NCBI RefSeq assembly: GCF_023702675.1
Contig: NZ_CP098478.1
Coordinates: forward strand, 3,844,001-3,908,000
DNA: 64,000 nt
Origin: Acinetobacter sp. C26M
Lineage (GTDB): Bacteria > Pseudomonadota > Gammaproteobacteria > Pseudomonadales > Moraxellaceae
Direction: 5' to 3'
Below are positions 28,799-36,932 of the stretch, in pieces; the first letter of the stretch is position 1, and the number at the start of each line of letters is the position of its first letter. Both the position numbers and the translations under genes were made by a program. The notes below the pieces were generated by a model. It saw nothing but the letters and a program-made list of their open reading frames with translations. It made no database searches and was not told where the DNA came from.

Positions 28799-29599
28799 AT
28801 GAGTAACTTAAATTTAAACTTCTACGATAACAACCTGATTCAGCCAGTTGCCGAACCAGAAGCCGTAACCACATCAGACAATGGCGCTCATATTCTGATT
28901 GAGCAGCTGTATAAATTTTATGGTGAGGTCAAAGTCCTTGAAGACCTTGATCTGAATATCCAAGCGGGTGAATTTGTGGCGATTGTTGGCCGTAGTGGTT
29001 GTGGTAAAAGTACCCTGCTCCGTTTGATTGCCCAACTCGAAAAAGCCAGTTATGGCGAAATCAAATTCCAGTCTGCCCGCAATTTTCGTGAAGGGATTAC
29101 CAACGATGATATCCGTGTCATGTTTCAAGATCCACGTTTATTGCCTTGGAAAAGTGTTTTACACAATGTTCAGCTTGGTTTGCCTAAAAACCAGCATCTG
29201 CTTGCAGAAGCGTTGCTGGAGAAAGTCGGTTTAAAAGACAAGGCGACACAATGGCCTGCTCAGCTTTCTGGCGGTCAACGCCAACGCGCAGCGCTTGCGC
29301 GGGCGCTTTCCCATACACCCCGTATTTTGTTGTTAGATGAACCGCTCGGTGCTTTAGATGCATTGACCCGTTTAGAAATGCAGAGCTTGATTGAACGGCT
29401 TTGGAAAGAGCAAGGCTTTACCGCGATTCTGGTCACACATGATGTCAGTGAAGCGGTGCAATTGGCTGATCGGATTATTCTTTTAGATCAAGGGCATATC
29501 GCCCATAGTTTTCAGGTGAATCTGCCACGTCCACGTAAAAAAAGTATTGCTTTCGCTCAACTTGAGCAACAAGTCCTCGATGCGGTTTTAGCCACCTAA
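28799..29599 (+). CDS. ssuB: Alkanesulfonate ABC transporter ATP-binding protein
   Basis: ATPase energising SsuC. Walker [12 protein letters not shown]-loop [11 protein letters not shown], signature [15 protein letters not shown], Walker [15 protein letters not shown] and H-loop [10 protein letters not shown] are all intact. The ATG at 28799 with AAGGA upstream gives 266 residues; an in-frame start inside ssuC would add an unlikely 25-residue leader. Last gene of the ssu transport operon. Confidence 0.94.
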   Translation: MSNLNLNFYDNNLIQPVAEPEAVTTSDNGAHILIEQLYKFYGEVKVLEDLDLNIQAGEFVAIVGRSGCGKSTLLRLIAQLEKASYGEIKFQSARNFREGITNDDIRVMFQDPRLLPWKSVLHNVQLGLPKNQHLLAEALLEKVGLKDKATQWPAQLSGGQRQRAALARALSHTPRILLLDEPLGALDALTRLEMQSLIERLWKEQGFTAILVTHDVSEAVQLADRIILLDQGHIAHSFQVNLPRPRKKSIAFAQLEQQVLDAVLAT

Positions 29600-29810
29600 A
29601 GCCGCTTGAGCAAGTATTGAAAAAACATAAAACTAAGCAAAAATTACCTGTCTGATTTAATCAATTGAAAATGAATTATTTACAAAATATGTATAAGCTT
29701 TTTTAGATTTCAATAATTATCAAATACATCCTCAACACTGGCCCAAAAAGTCTATTTTTTTCGATAAAAAAAATTTGTTATTGTGCACAAATCCGACAAT
29801 TTATCTTACA

Positions 29811-30455
29811 ATGTCAATGACATTTTTTGAATCAAGCTCGCAGATGGAACAGAAAAAAAGTACACAAAAGCGCAATCAACTGCTGAATGCTGCCCTAGAT
29901 GTTTTTTCCGTCTATGGGTTTAGTGGTGCCAGTCTGGATGAGATTGCGCAACTGGCAAATATGCATAAATCGAATATTTTCTACTACTATGAAAATAAAG
30001 AGTCGCTTTATGTCGAAGTGCTCACCACGGTATTACAAAAGTGGCTTGCACCCTTGCAAACCCTAGAGTCTGAGCTTGAGCCTACTGAAGCCCTGACCCA
30101 CTATTTAATTCAAAAAATTGAAAGCTCTCGTGATCAACCTAAAGCATCACGTTTATTTGCTCTTGAGATTATTCAAGGTGCGCCGCATATTTTACCAATC
30201 TTAAAAGGCCCTTTGAAAAAGCTATTTAAGCGCAAAACCAAGGTGATTCAAACTTGGCAAGAACAAGGTAAATTATCAGCAGAAATTGATCCTGAATTGT
30301 TGATTCTCAATATTTGGGCGATCACCCAAAATTACGCTGATTTTTCGACACAAATGGAAATGGTCACAGGCAAAACTTTGCGTAACCGTAGCATGTTTCA
30401 ACGCACGGTTGAGCATACTGTGCATATGATGTTATACGGCGTATTGCCACGCTAA
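29811..30455 (+). CDS. TetR-family regulator, RutR-like
   Basis: 214 residues from ATG 29811; ATGs at 29817 and 29844 are alternatives and the longer TTG frame at 29775 is unlikely. The HTH at about residues 35-65 reads ASLDEIAQLANMHKSNIFYYYENKESLYVEV. The C-terminal domain closely follows RutR/YcdC: SRLFALEIIQGAPHIL, NIWAITQNYADFSTQMEMVTGKTL. RutR senses uracil in E. coli. Here the position after ssu genes suggests, but does not prove, control of sulfonate uptake or of pyrimidine metabolism elsewhere. Confidence 0.82.
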   Translation: MSMTFFESSSQMEQKKSTQKRNQLLNAALDVFSVYGFSGASLDEIAQLANMHKSNIFYYYENKESLYVEVLTTVLQKWLAPLQTLESELEPTEALTHYLIQKIESSRDQPKASRLFALEIIQGAPHILPILKGPLKKLFKRKTKVIQTWQEQGKLSAEIDPELLILNIWAITQNYADFSTQMEMVTGKTLRNRSMFQRTVEHTVHMMLYGVLPR

Positions 30456-30498
30456 ATTTTCTTCTAAAAGCCTTAATTTTAGCGATTGAAATACACGG

Positions 30499-30526
30499 AA
30501 AAGCGACTTTGTTGGTCGCTTTTTTC
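30499..30526 (+). terminator. Terminator after the RutR-like gene
   Basis: AAAAGCGAC and GTCGCTTTTTT around a TTTGTTG loop. It marks the left edge of the AT-rich accessory island. Confidence 0.88.
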
Positions 30527-30816
30527 TTGCCAAATGGTTAAGGTGATTATTCAACTGAACTAATCAAAAATGTGGAACATTGATTAAGAAACATATGTGA
30601 AACGTGAAAAATCGTTGCAGTGCGTAGAACACAGAAACGGTTTTTCAATAAGATATTGATATTAAATACAAAATCCTAATAATTTCGTATAAGGTGTATA
30701 TATTAATTTTAGAAAATCTATAAAATCATTCAATTATATAAGTAATTAAACTAATTATTTGTTTCTTAGTATTTTTTTTATAAGATAGCTCTATAAATTA
30801 TATAAGTTGCTTATGT
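30527..30816. other. AT-rich flank of the accessory island
   Basis: 290 bp without a credible gene. A/T content rises sharply after about 30640. It presumably contains the promoter of the island's first operon. No tRNA, integrase or clear direct repeat was seen. Confidence 0.4.
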
Positions 30817-31878
30817 ATGAATACACACACAAACGTATTAGCTATAGAAGATATGGACTCAATCGAAAATAACAAGAAATTTGTTACTCATGATTTATGT
30901 ATCTGCTTTTATGAATTAACTTTTAAATCAAAAAGACTACCAAAAGAGAAATTGGCAGGCCCTCCATCTACAAAGCCTTTAGTCCTTGATATATTCAATG
31001 CTATTAAAGAATATTCTGATATAAAAAAAATTAAAGTCTTTACAGCTAAAGAACGTTATTCACATCATCTAGATCACATTCATATTTCTGATGATAAATC
31101 TTATATTGAATGTGTTTTTGCTTGTTTAGATAAAGAAGCTGAGGATTTAAGAAAGTATAATGAATTAAAAGATGAAGAATCTGTTATTAACTTCAATCAA
31201 AATGAAAGCCATATCAAACGAACTCATGTATTAATTCAATTAACAGAAGATAAGACAAAAGCAAACTTATTCTTTGAAGCAAATCGAGGGACGTCTTTAG
31301 GGGCAATTCGAGAATTGTTTAACTTTATTCTTGATACAATCCGTTTAAAAGCAACAAATCCTGAATTATTTGAAGAAATCTATGTAGGTAGTTTAGATGA
31401 AATTATGAATTTCAGCATCGTTACATCTATTGATCCAGTAGAAGATAAAGATATCGTTGAAAGGATAAAAAGTGGTGATTTTTTAAGAGTTGAAATTACA
31501 AAAACCAATGAGCTTAAATTTTATGAAGAGTTATCAAACTTATATGAATCTAAACAATCATTTGAGTTAAAACCATCTTTCAGCCAAAAAGAATCCTTAG
31601 CAAAATTCTCGGAAGGTTTAAAGAAATTTACTGATAAACATGTTTTAGGGAAAAAAACTCAAGAAAAAGTCAAGATCAGTCATAAATTAGTTTTTAGACA
31701 AGGAGACCATGAAAGAAAAGTTGAGTTGGATATTCTAAATGAGTCTATTTCTACTATAGCTGTTAAAAAGCATTGGATTGATAACTTTGAGAGACATTCC
31801 CTGCCAAAAGATATAAAGTTCGATTCAAATGTATTTGATACATTGAAGCGAATTAGTAAACAGAAAAATAGTTCATAA
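30817..31878 (+). CDS. Uncharacterised cytoplasmic protein of the accessory island
   Basis: 353 residues, soluble, lysine/glutamate-rich, with no signal peptide or membrane helix. The pattern is a first beta-rich part (CICFYELTFKSKRLPKEK...), a THVLIQLTEDKTKANLFFEANRGTSLGAIRELFNFIL segment near 125-160, and a C-terminal region with KVELDILNESISTIAVKK. This layout distantly recalls DUF4747-type proteins found near mobile or defence genes, but that is only an impression. The next gene (GTG start, 11 bp after the stop) encodes a four-helix membrane protein, so the two form an operon. Codons are much AT-richer than neighbouring core genes. Confidence 0.75.
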   Translation: MNTHTNVLAIEDMDSIENNKKFVTHDLCICFYELTFKSKRLPKEKLAGPPSTKPLVLDIFNAIKEYSDIKKIKVFTAKERYSHHLDHIHISDDKSYIECVFACLDKEAEDLRKYNELKDEESVINFNQNESHIKRTHVLIQLTEDKTKANLFFEANRGTSLGAIRELFNFILDTIRLKATNPELFEEIYVGSLDEIMNFSIVTSIDPVEDKDIVERIKSGDFLRVEITKTNELKFYEELSNLYESKQSFELKPSFSQKESLAKFSEGLKKFTDKHVLGKKTQEKVKISHKLVFRQGDHERKVELDILNESISTIAVKKHWIDNFERHSLPKDIKFDSNVFDTLKRISKQKNSS

Positions 31879-31889
31879 GGTCAAACTCT

Positions 31890-32501
31890 GTGGACGAACT
31901 CAAGGAATTACCTTTCAAGTATTTAAAAATTAGATGGCATAATGGAGATAATCAACCTTTCTATGGCTTCAAAAAAGACATTGATTGGATTTGGCCTATA
32001 AAGTTCGCCACTTACGCTACTCTCATTCATGCTATTTTTTTAATACTCGGTGCTACTCCATTTTTTCTAAACGAAAAATTCAGCATCATCATTAGTAGCT
32101 TACAAATTTTGCCAGGATTCTATATAGCCTCACTGGCTGCTTTAGGGGCTCTACAAAAAACAAATTTTTTGGATTGTTCATCAGATACAGCGGGTGATAA
32201 AGATAAAGATATCCCTCCAGGGGGGCCCATAGCAAAGATTGCTGGAAATTGGCGTAATATGAGTAGGCGAAGATTTTTAGCAAATGCCTTAACACATATT
32301 TCTTTATTATGTTTTCTTGCAATCTTTTTTATATTTTTAATTCAATATCTATATGCAAGTAATATTTTATTAGTTACATCAGTTTTTTACTACATAGGTA
32401 TATTGATTGTTGGATGGATAATAATTTTTTTAATATCTCAAATGTTAACTATAACATTGATGATTTTATATTATTTAGGAGATAGAGCTTACAGAAAATG
32501 A
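31890..32501 (+). CDS. Uncharacterised four-helix membrane protein of the accessory island
   Basis: 203 residues starting at GTG 31890, with AAGG 9 bp upstream. Hydrophobic segments lie at about residues 30-52, 58-80, 130-152 and 158-192. Between the second and third is a polar cytoplasmic-looking loop (DCSSDTAGDKDKDIPPGG) and an Arg-rich patch RNMSRRRF. No family recognised. A soluble partner plus small polytopic membrane protein is the organisation of several membrane-effector defence systems (e.g. Kiwa), but no sequence link was established. Ends just before a shared palindromic terminator. Confidence 0.7.
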   Translation: MDELKELPFKYLKIRWHNGDNQPFYGFKKDIDWIWPIKFATYATLIHAIFLILGATPFFLNEKFSIIISSLQILPGFYIASLAALGALQKTNFLDCSSDTAGDKDKDIPPGGPIAKIAGNWRNMSRRRFLANALTHISLLCFLAIFFIFLIQYLYASNILLVTSVFYYIGILIVGWIIIFLISQMLTITLMILYYLGDRAYRK

Positions 32502-32518
32502 AATTATCAATATTTGTT

Positions 32519-32546
32519 CAACCTAGTTTTATAAAAAACTAGGTTG
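32519..32546. terminator. Palindromic bidirectional terminator in the island
   Basis: CAACCTAGTTTT (32519-32530), loop ATAA, AAAACTAGGTTG (32535-32546): a perfect 12-bp stem between convergent genes. The right arm overlaps the last codons of the leftward SLOG gene. Confidence 0.8.
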
Positions 32547-33101
32547 TATTTCACTGTTCTTAATTAACTCAATTGATTGAAATATATTAATTTTTTTATC
32601 AGCATTCTTCAGGGATAATTCTGACATTTTCTGAGTAATTAGTAAAAACTCATCAACATTATAAACACGTTGGAATTTCTTTTCCTGCTGAAGAAAAACT
32701 GTAACCTTTTTCTTTTGTTTAATAAGCTCAATAATATTTTTTAATGTTCCTGTACTCTTTTTATCCCAAAGCATGACACCAATATCAGCGTCATTTGCTA
32801 AAGCTAGATCCTTAGCAGTGAAGAAATCCCTTGTACCAAATCTATATTTTGTAACTACTGATTTTGTAGGCCAATTACCTAAATTATTTCTGACTGTAGT
32901 GCCACTATGATAAACAGTAACCTTATTATACCCTTGAATATTAAGATATTTTTGTACAGCTTTATCAATTCCATCAGCATCCCCAAGGATAATTTCATAT
33001 CCTTGGTTCATCATCTTATCAATACGTTTAGTTACGGATTCATCTAGTTTTTTAATACTAATAGAACCCGCAATAAAAATTTTTTCCACTGTTATTTCCA
33101 A
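32529..33101 (-). CDS. SLOG-like (LOG/DprA-type Rossmann) protein
   Basis: 190 residues. The first 120 follow the SLOG/YspA pattern: IFIAGSISIKKL at the start (nucleotide-binding loop), MNQGYEIILGDADGIDKAVQKYL (GD.DGID motif), NKVTVYHSG, and ANDADIGVMLWDKKSTGTLKNI, with a glycine/threonine loop after the last strand. SLOG proteins bind or hydrolyse nucleotides or nucleotide-like ligands and often act in conflict systems. A helical tail of about 50 residues has no assignment. Its start overlaps the phosphoribosyltransferase gene by 10 bp, implying translational coupling. Confidence 0.75.
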   Translation of the reverse strand: MEITVEKIFIAGSISIKKLDESVTKRIDKMMNQGYEIILGDADGIDKAVQKYLNIQGYNKVTVYHSGTTVRNNLGNWPTKSVVTKYRFGTRDFFTAKDLALANDADIGVMLWDKKSTGTLKNIIELIKQKKKVTVFLQQEKKFQRVYNVDEFLLITQKMSELSLKNADKKINIFQSIELIKNSEIQPSFL

Positions 33102-33670
33102 GTTAATGCTGCTGTATAGATATCTTTAACTTTAGAATATGAGCTTAACACTTTACAAGCAGACTCCATAGTAGCCCCTGTATCAAATAGGTCATCTATA
33201 AGAAGAACATTCCAAGGTCCATCATTCCTAATGCCATCATAAAGAGAAAAGCTATTAGCTAATACTGACTCTTTCTCTTCTCTTGTTTGTAAATCTTTAA
33301 GAGACGTTCCATTTTTTGTCTTATGTAAAATATTATTAAACACAGGTATATTTAAAGCTTGTCCAAGTCCTTCAGCTAAACCATACACTGGCTGACGATC
33401 ACGATTATTAGATGCAGGCATAGGAACAATGAATCCTATCTTTTCACTAAAGTTTTGAGTTATTGCTGAAGATAGAGCCTCAACTAAAGTAGGAATTTGG
33501 TCCCAATCATTTCTATATTTTAATAAAAATAATGCTTGGCCTATGTCTGATCTTTTAGTGTCGAACATAGGACGACCATACTCATTTTCACCAAGGTATT
33601 CACTCTTTAGAACATGTTTATCTAAAACTATTCCTTTTTTCCAAGGACCATTAATTCCCTTAATATTCAT
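33092..33670 (-). CDS. ComF-like phosphoribosyltransferase
   Basis: 192 residues with a type I PRTase fold. The PRPP loop is VLLIDDLFDTGATMESA near residue 155-172, preceded by IGFIVPMPASNNRDRQPVYGLAEGLGQAL and KTKNGTSLKDLQTREEKE, as in ComF/amidophosphoribosyltransferase-like proteins. No cysteine-rich ComF N-terminal finger is seen; the first 60 residues are instead island-specific. Substrate unknown. It is translationally coupled to the SLOG gene, pairing a PRPP/ribose-phosphate enzyme with a nucleotide-binding partner. Confidence 0.8.
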   Translation of the reverse strand: MNIKGINGPWKKGIVLDKHVLKSEYLGENEYGRPMFDTKRSDIGQALFLLKYRNDWDQIPTLVEALSSAITQNFSEKIGFIVPMPASNNRDRQPVYGLAEGLGQALNIPVFNNILHKTKNGTSLKDLQTREEKESVLANSFSLYDGIRNDGPWNVLLIDDLFDTGATMESACKVLSSYSKVKDIYTAALTWK

Positions 33671-33904
33671 ATTACGATTAATCTCTAATTAAATTTTGAT
33701 TGATAATTTTTTAAATAGATTAAAAACAAAAACTTACTGGGAATAATTTAACATAAAATCTCTTATGAGAACTCCAAACACGATAGAATTTTCCACCTAT
33801 TTTACATAATGATCGTTACACGAATTAAATAAAAATTTAATTTCAATAACTTAATAAATAAAGTTTAGCAGTACACAACACTCTCCTACATTAAATCCTT
33901 GCAC
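33671..33904. other. AT-rich right flank of the island
   Basis: About 230 bp between the island and the nucleosidase gene. It contains the promoter of the leftward PRTase-SLOG pair. No repeat matching the left flank was found by eye. Confidence 0.4.
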
Positions 33905-34471
33905 CTAAAAATGCGCTTGATACAGCGCCAATAATTTTTGTGCGCCAAGCAACAAGTTCTCTTCCCAATCCAGATGCGCCGTATCATTGGCACCATCTGT
34001 AATATATTTAACTGAAATCAAACGCACCCCAAGCTTTTGGCACACTTTAGCTAAGGCATAGGCTTCCATATCCACGAGATTACAACTGACCTTTGGAACG
34101 CCTGTTTCAAAAGAATCACCTGTGCCACATATCCCTTTAGGTAAAATCTCAAAATGTGGCTGAGTATGGATCTCCGCAGGAATCTCATCATCCATTGGGG
34201 TCACGCCTACGGCAAAACCTAAAGGCGATACATCCATATCACGCTGCACAAAAGTAATCACCTCAACCAAACTATGCGCATCAAAGTGCGAACTGCCTGC
34301 ACTGCCTAAATTTATGAGGGTTTTACAGCCCGTCTTTTGAATCACCTCAAATGCCTTGAATGCCGCATTAATTTTGCCGATGCCACTGTAATGAACGTCA
34401 ATACCAGCTTGCTCAAATAAACCTTTGGATTCATTCGGCAAAGCCATAATCAGAGCAACATCAGCATTCAT
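33905..34471 (-). CDS. 5'-methylthioadenosine/S-adenosylhomocysteine nucleosidase-like protein
   Basis: Nucleoside phosphorylase superfamily: ALIMALPNESKGLF at the start, SGIGKINAAFKAFEVI, TLINLGSAGSS, and the catalytic VDMEAYALAKVCQKLGVRLISVKYITDGAND. Expected to hydrolyse MTA/SAH to adenine plus ribosyl product. At 188 residues it is shorter than typical MTAN (about 230), with the deletion lying between the GSAG and DMEA motifs. The transporter gene upstream has its own terminator, so it is probably transcribed alone. Confidence 0.8.
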   Translation of the reverse strand: MNADVALIMALPNESKGLFEQAGIDVHYSGIGKINAAFKAFEVIQKTGCKTLINLGSAGSSHFDAHSLVEVITFVQRDMDVSPLGFAVGVTPMDDEIPAEIHTQPHFEILPKGICGTGDSFETGVPKVSCNLVDMEAYALAKVCQKLGVRLISVKYITDGANDTAHLDWEENLLLGAQKLLALYQAHF

Positions 34472-34502
34472 AAAAAAGACTCGTTCAAATCAAAATAGAG
34501 AC

Positions 34503-34529
34503 ACAAAAAAGGTGTGCTTCGGCACACCT
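34503..34529 (-). terminator. Terminator of the TDT transporter gene
   Basis: On the minus strand AGGTGTGC-CGAA-GCACACCT followed by TTTTTTG: an 8-bp GC-rich stem with a stable tetraloop. It lies within 6 bp of the stop codon. Confidence 0.9.
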
Positions 34530-34534
34530 CGATA

Positions 34535-35668
34535 TTATTGCATCTTCTGCTGTAAGGCGACCAAACAAGGAGAGAAAAATAATTGACCGCTATACGCCCC
34601 TGCCAACGTTTTCTTCATCACCAATGCCCATAGGCCAACCAACAACAGACTTAGAACCACAGCCGCATACTGTAAGAAATCGATATGTAATTGATGCGCT
34701 AAATTAAAGATCGCCAAGATAAACACACCGAATGGGAAAGTCAGTCCCCACCAACCTAAGTTAAATGGAATACCAGTACGCATATGGCGCAGTGTGGTCA
34801 AGATCGCAATCCCAAACCACCATAAACCAAAACCTAATAGCACCAAACTTGCCACAATACCCAAGGCTGGAAGTAATGTCGCTAAGCCTTCAAAGCCCAT
34901 CGCCTGCATAATGCGTGGCGCTTGCTCACCCAGTAATAATAACGCTAATGCCCCTGTTCCAATCGGTCCTAAACATAACCAGCTAGAAATCGCGACTTCT
35001 TTCTCTGGCAATTGATGCAAGGCCAAACGTAGCATCAAAATGGTTAAGATCGCAAAAGCAGGTAATACAGAAATACCCCACAACACATAGCCTGTGATCA
35101 AAATCGTCAATGCATGTTGATCGGCTGCTAAATGCTGTAATAGCAGCCCCGCAGAGCTGGCAGCGACTTCACACGCTACGATCGGGAGTAACCATACCGC
35201 AGTCATCCGTTGTAATTGATGATCTTGGCAACTAAACATACAAAATGGCACCACCCACGCAATCACCACCGCAAGAGCAACATCGATATACCAAAGGTAA
35301 GTGGCAATCTGAACGGCAATATCGCCATATAAATGAGTACCGAAACTGAGAAAACCATTGGCAATTGTGGCTAAGCCCATTGGAATCGCACCGAGGAATA
35401 AGCTCATGTTGGGGTGAGTAAAAATCTGCTTGGCTTCGGTTGGAAATAAAATCCAGCGTAAGATATACAGCACACTAAAAGTACTAAATAACAGAATATT
35501 AAATTGCCATAATTTGGTCGCAAGCATAAATAAGACAGATGAGGCAAAAGGCAGCTGTGCTAAAATCATCGCTACGACACCTGTTCCCATGGTTGCAGTA
35601 AACCAGTTCGGGGTAAAATGACGAATCACATCGGTGCTCTGCTCTAGCTGGTAAAACGGCTTTTTCAT
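34535..35668 (-). CDS. TDT-family (TehA/SLAC1) transporter
   Basis: 377 residues with about ten membrane helices and the family start FTPNWFTATMGTGVVAMIL. The IPMGLATIANGFL segment and PFGVFILAIFNLA in the last third fit TehA/SLAC1-type anion channels and malate/C4-dicarboxylate or sulfite/tellurite exporters. Substrate cannot be told from sequence. A sulfite-export role would fit the nearby sulfonate operon but is speculative. Single-gene unit with its own terminator. Confidence 0.85.
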   Translation of the reverse strand: MKKPFYQLEQSTDVIRHFTPNWFTATMGTGVVAMILAQLPFASSVLFMLATKLWQFNILLFSTFSVLYILRWILFPTEAKQIFTHPNMSLFLGAIPMGLATIANGFLSFGTHLYGDIAVQIATYLWYIDVALAVVIAWVVPFCMFSCQDHQLQRMTAVWLLPIVACEVAASSAGLLLQHLAADQHALTILITGYVLWGISVLPAFAILTILMLRLALHQLPEKEVAISSWLCLGPIGTGALALLLLGEQAPRIMQAMGFEGLATLLPALGIVASLVLLGFGLWWFGIAILTTLRHMRTGIPFNLGWWGLTFPFGVFILAIFNLAHQLHIDFLQYAAVVLSLLLVGLWALVMKKTLAGAYSGQLFFSPCLVALQQKMQ

Positions 35669-35874
35669 CTCTTTCTCAATATCAAGCGACTATGCAGCTA
35701 TTTTAGGTCAATCTTTAAATAAGAAAAATTGATTTATTTTTATTTAATGAATCAGTTTAATTGATATAAAGACTTTAAATATTGAAATTTTTCTGTGTAA
35801 AAACACAACAACAAGACGAAACGCTGAGAATATGGCAATATATAGCCTTTGCAAAATCACTGTATTTAACGCCC

Positions 35875-36876
35875 ATGAAGTTGCTTCGTCTCAACGCATT
35901 ATCGCCAGATTTTCAGTTACCCCCAACTGCGGTAACGATTGGCAATTTTGATGGTGTCCATCTCGGCCATCAAGCGATGATTGCTCAACTCAAAACGTTG
36001 GCTGAAGCGCAAGACTTAAAAACATTGGTGATGATTTTTGAGCCACAACCACTTGAATTCTTTAAAGGTTATGATGCACCTCCTCGCATCAGCTCGCTCA
36101 GAGAAAAAGTAGAATATTTAACTGAGCTCGGTGTGGACTATATTGCAGTTGCGAAATTTGACCAATATTTTAGAAGTTTAAATGCCACTGAATTTGCCGA
36201 CCTACTCAAATTAAAACTCAATGCGCAAAGCTTGGTGCTGGGTGATGATTTTCATTTTGGTAAAGACCGCCAAGGCAACAGTGAATTCTTACGCGACTAC
36301 GGTTTTGATGTCATCAATTTAAATACGGTAGCTTTAAATGGTGAACGTGTCAGTTCAACTCGTATTCGTCAGGTCCTTCAACAGGGTGATCTGGCATTAG
36401 CGGCCAAACTATTGGGTCGTCCTTATAGCATCACAGGCCGAGTGCAATATGGCGATCAAATTGGTCGCACCCTTGATTTTCCAACCATTAATGTGCGTTT
36501 AAACCGTCACAAACCGTGTTTAAACGGGATTTATGCGGTAGATGTGGTCTGTGAAAATGCATCATTGATTGCCAAAGTAAAACATTCAAATCCTGCCCTC
36601 AACGGGATTACAGGCTATCAAGCTGACAGTTTGTTTGGTGCAGGTCATGTGGGGACACGCCCAGCCATCAAACAAGACCAGCCAGAATGGCGATTAGAGG
36701 TACATTTCCCTGATGTTTCTGCTAATCTGTATGGCTTATTGATGCGGGTAACCTTTCTTCACTATTTGCATGGTGAACTGAATTACCCTTCGCTTGAAGC
36801 CCTCAAAGCCGGAATTGATGATGATGTGCAAAAGTTACGAGACTATCGTACTAGCACAGCTGAATTTCCTTTTTAA
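35875..36876 (+). CDS. ribF: Bifunctional riboflavin kinase/FAD synthetase
   Basis: Makes FMN and FAD. The ATG at 35875 is chosen since the N-terminal adenylyltransferase motif AVTIGNFDGVHLGHQAMI falls about 20 residues in. The adenylyltransferase domain continues through VLGDDFHFGKDRQG and ERVSSTRIRQVL. The C-terminal kinase domain shows GRVQYGDQIGRTLDFPTINV and LNGITGYQ...GTRPAIKQ. 333 residues, standard. Followed at 56 bp by ileS, the conserved ribF-ileS-lspA order. Confidence 0.95.
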   Translation: MKLLRLNALSPDFQLPPTAVTIGNFDGVHLGHQAMIAQLKTLAEAQDLKTLVMIFEPQPLEFFKGYDAPPRISSLREKVEYLTELGVDYIAVAKFDQYFRSLNATEFADLLKLKLNAQSLVLGDDFHFGKDRQGNSEFLRDYGFDVINLNTVALNGERVSSTRIRQVLQQGDLALAAKLLGRPYSITGRVQYGDQIGRTLDFPTINVRLNRHKPCLNGIYAVDVVCENASLIAKVKHSNPALNGITGYQADSLFGAGHVGTRPAIKQDQPEWRLEVHFPDVSANLYGLLMRVTFLHYLHGELNYPSLEALKAGIDDDVQKLRDYRTSTAEFPF

Positions 36877-36932
36877 ATTTAAAATGTAAAACATGTCAGT
36901 TTACAAACTGATCAAACTGGAAGAAAACTTGC

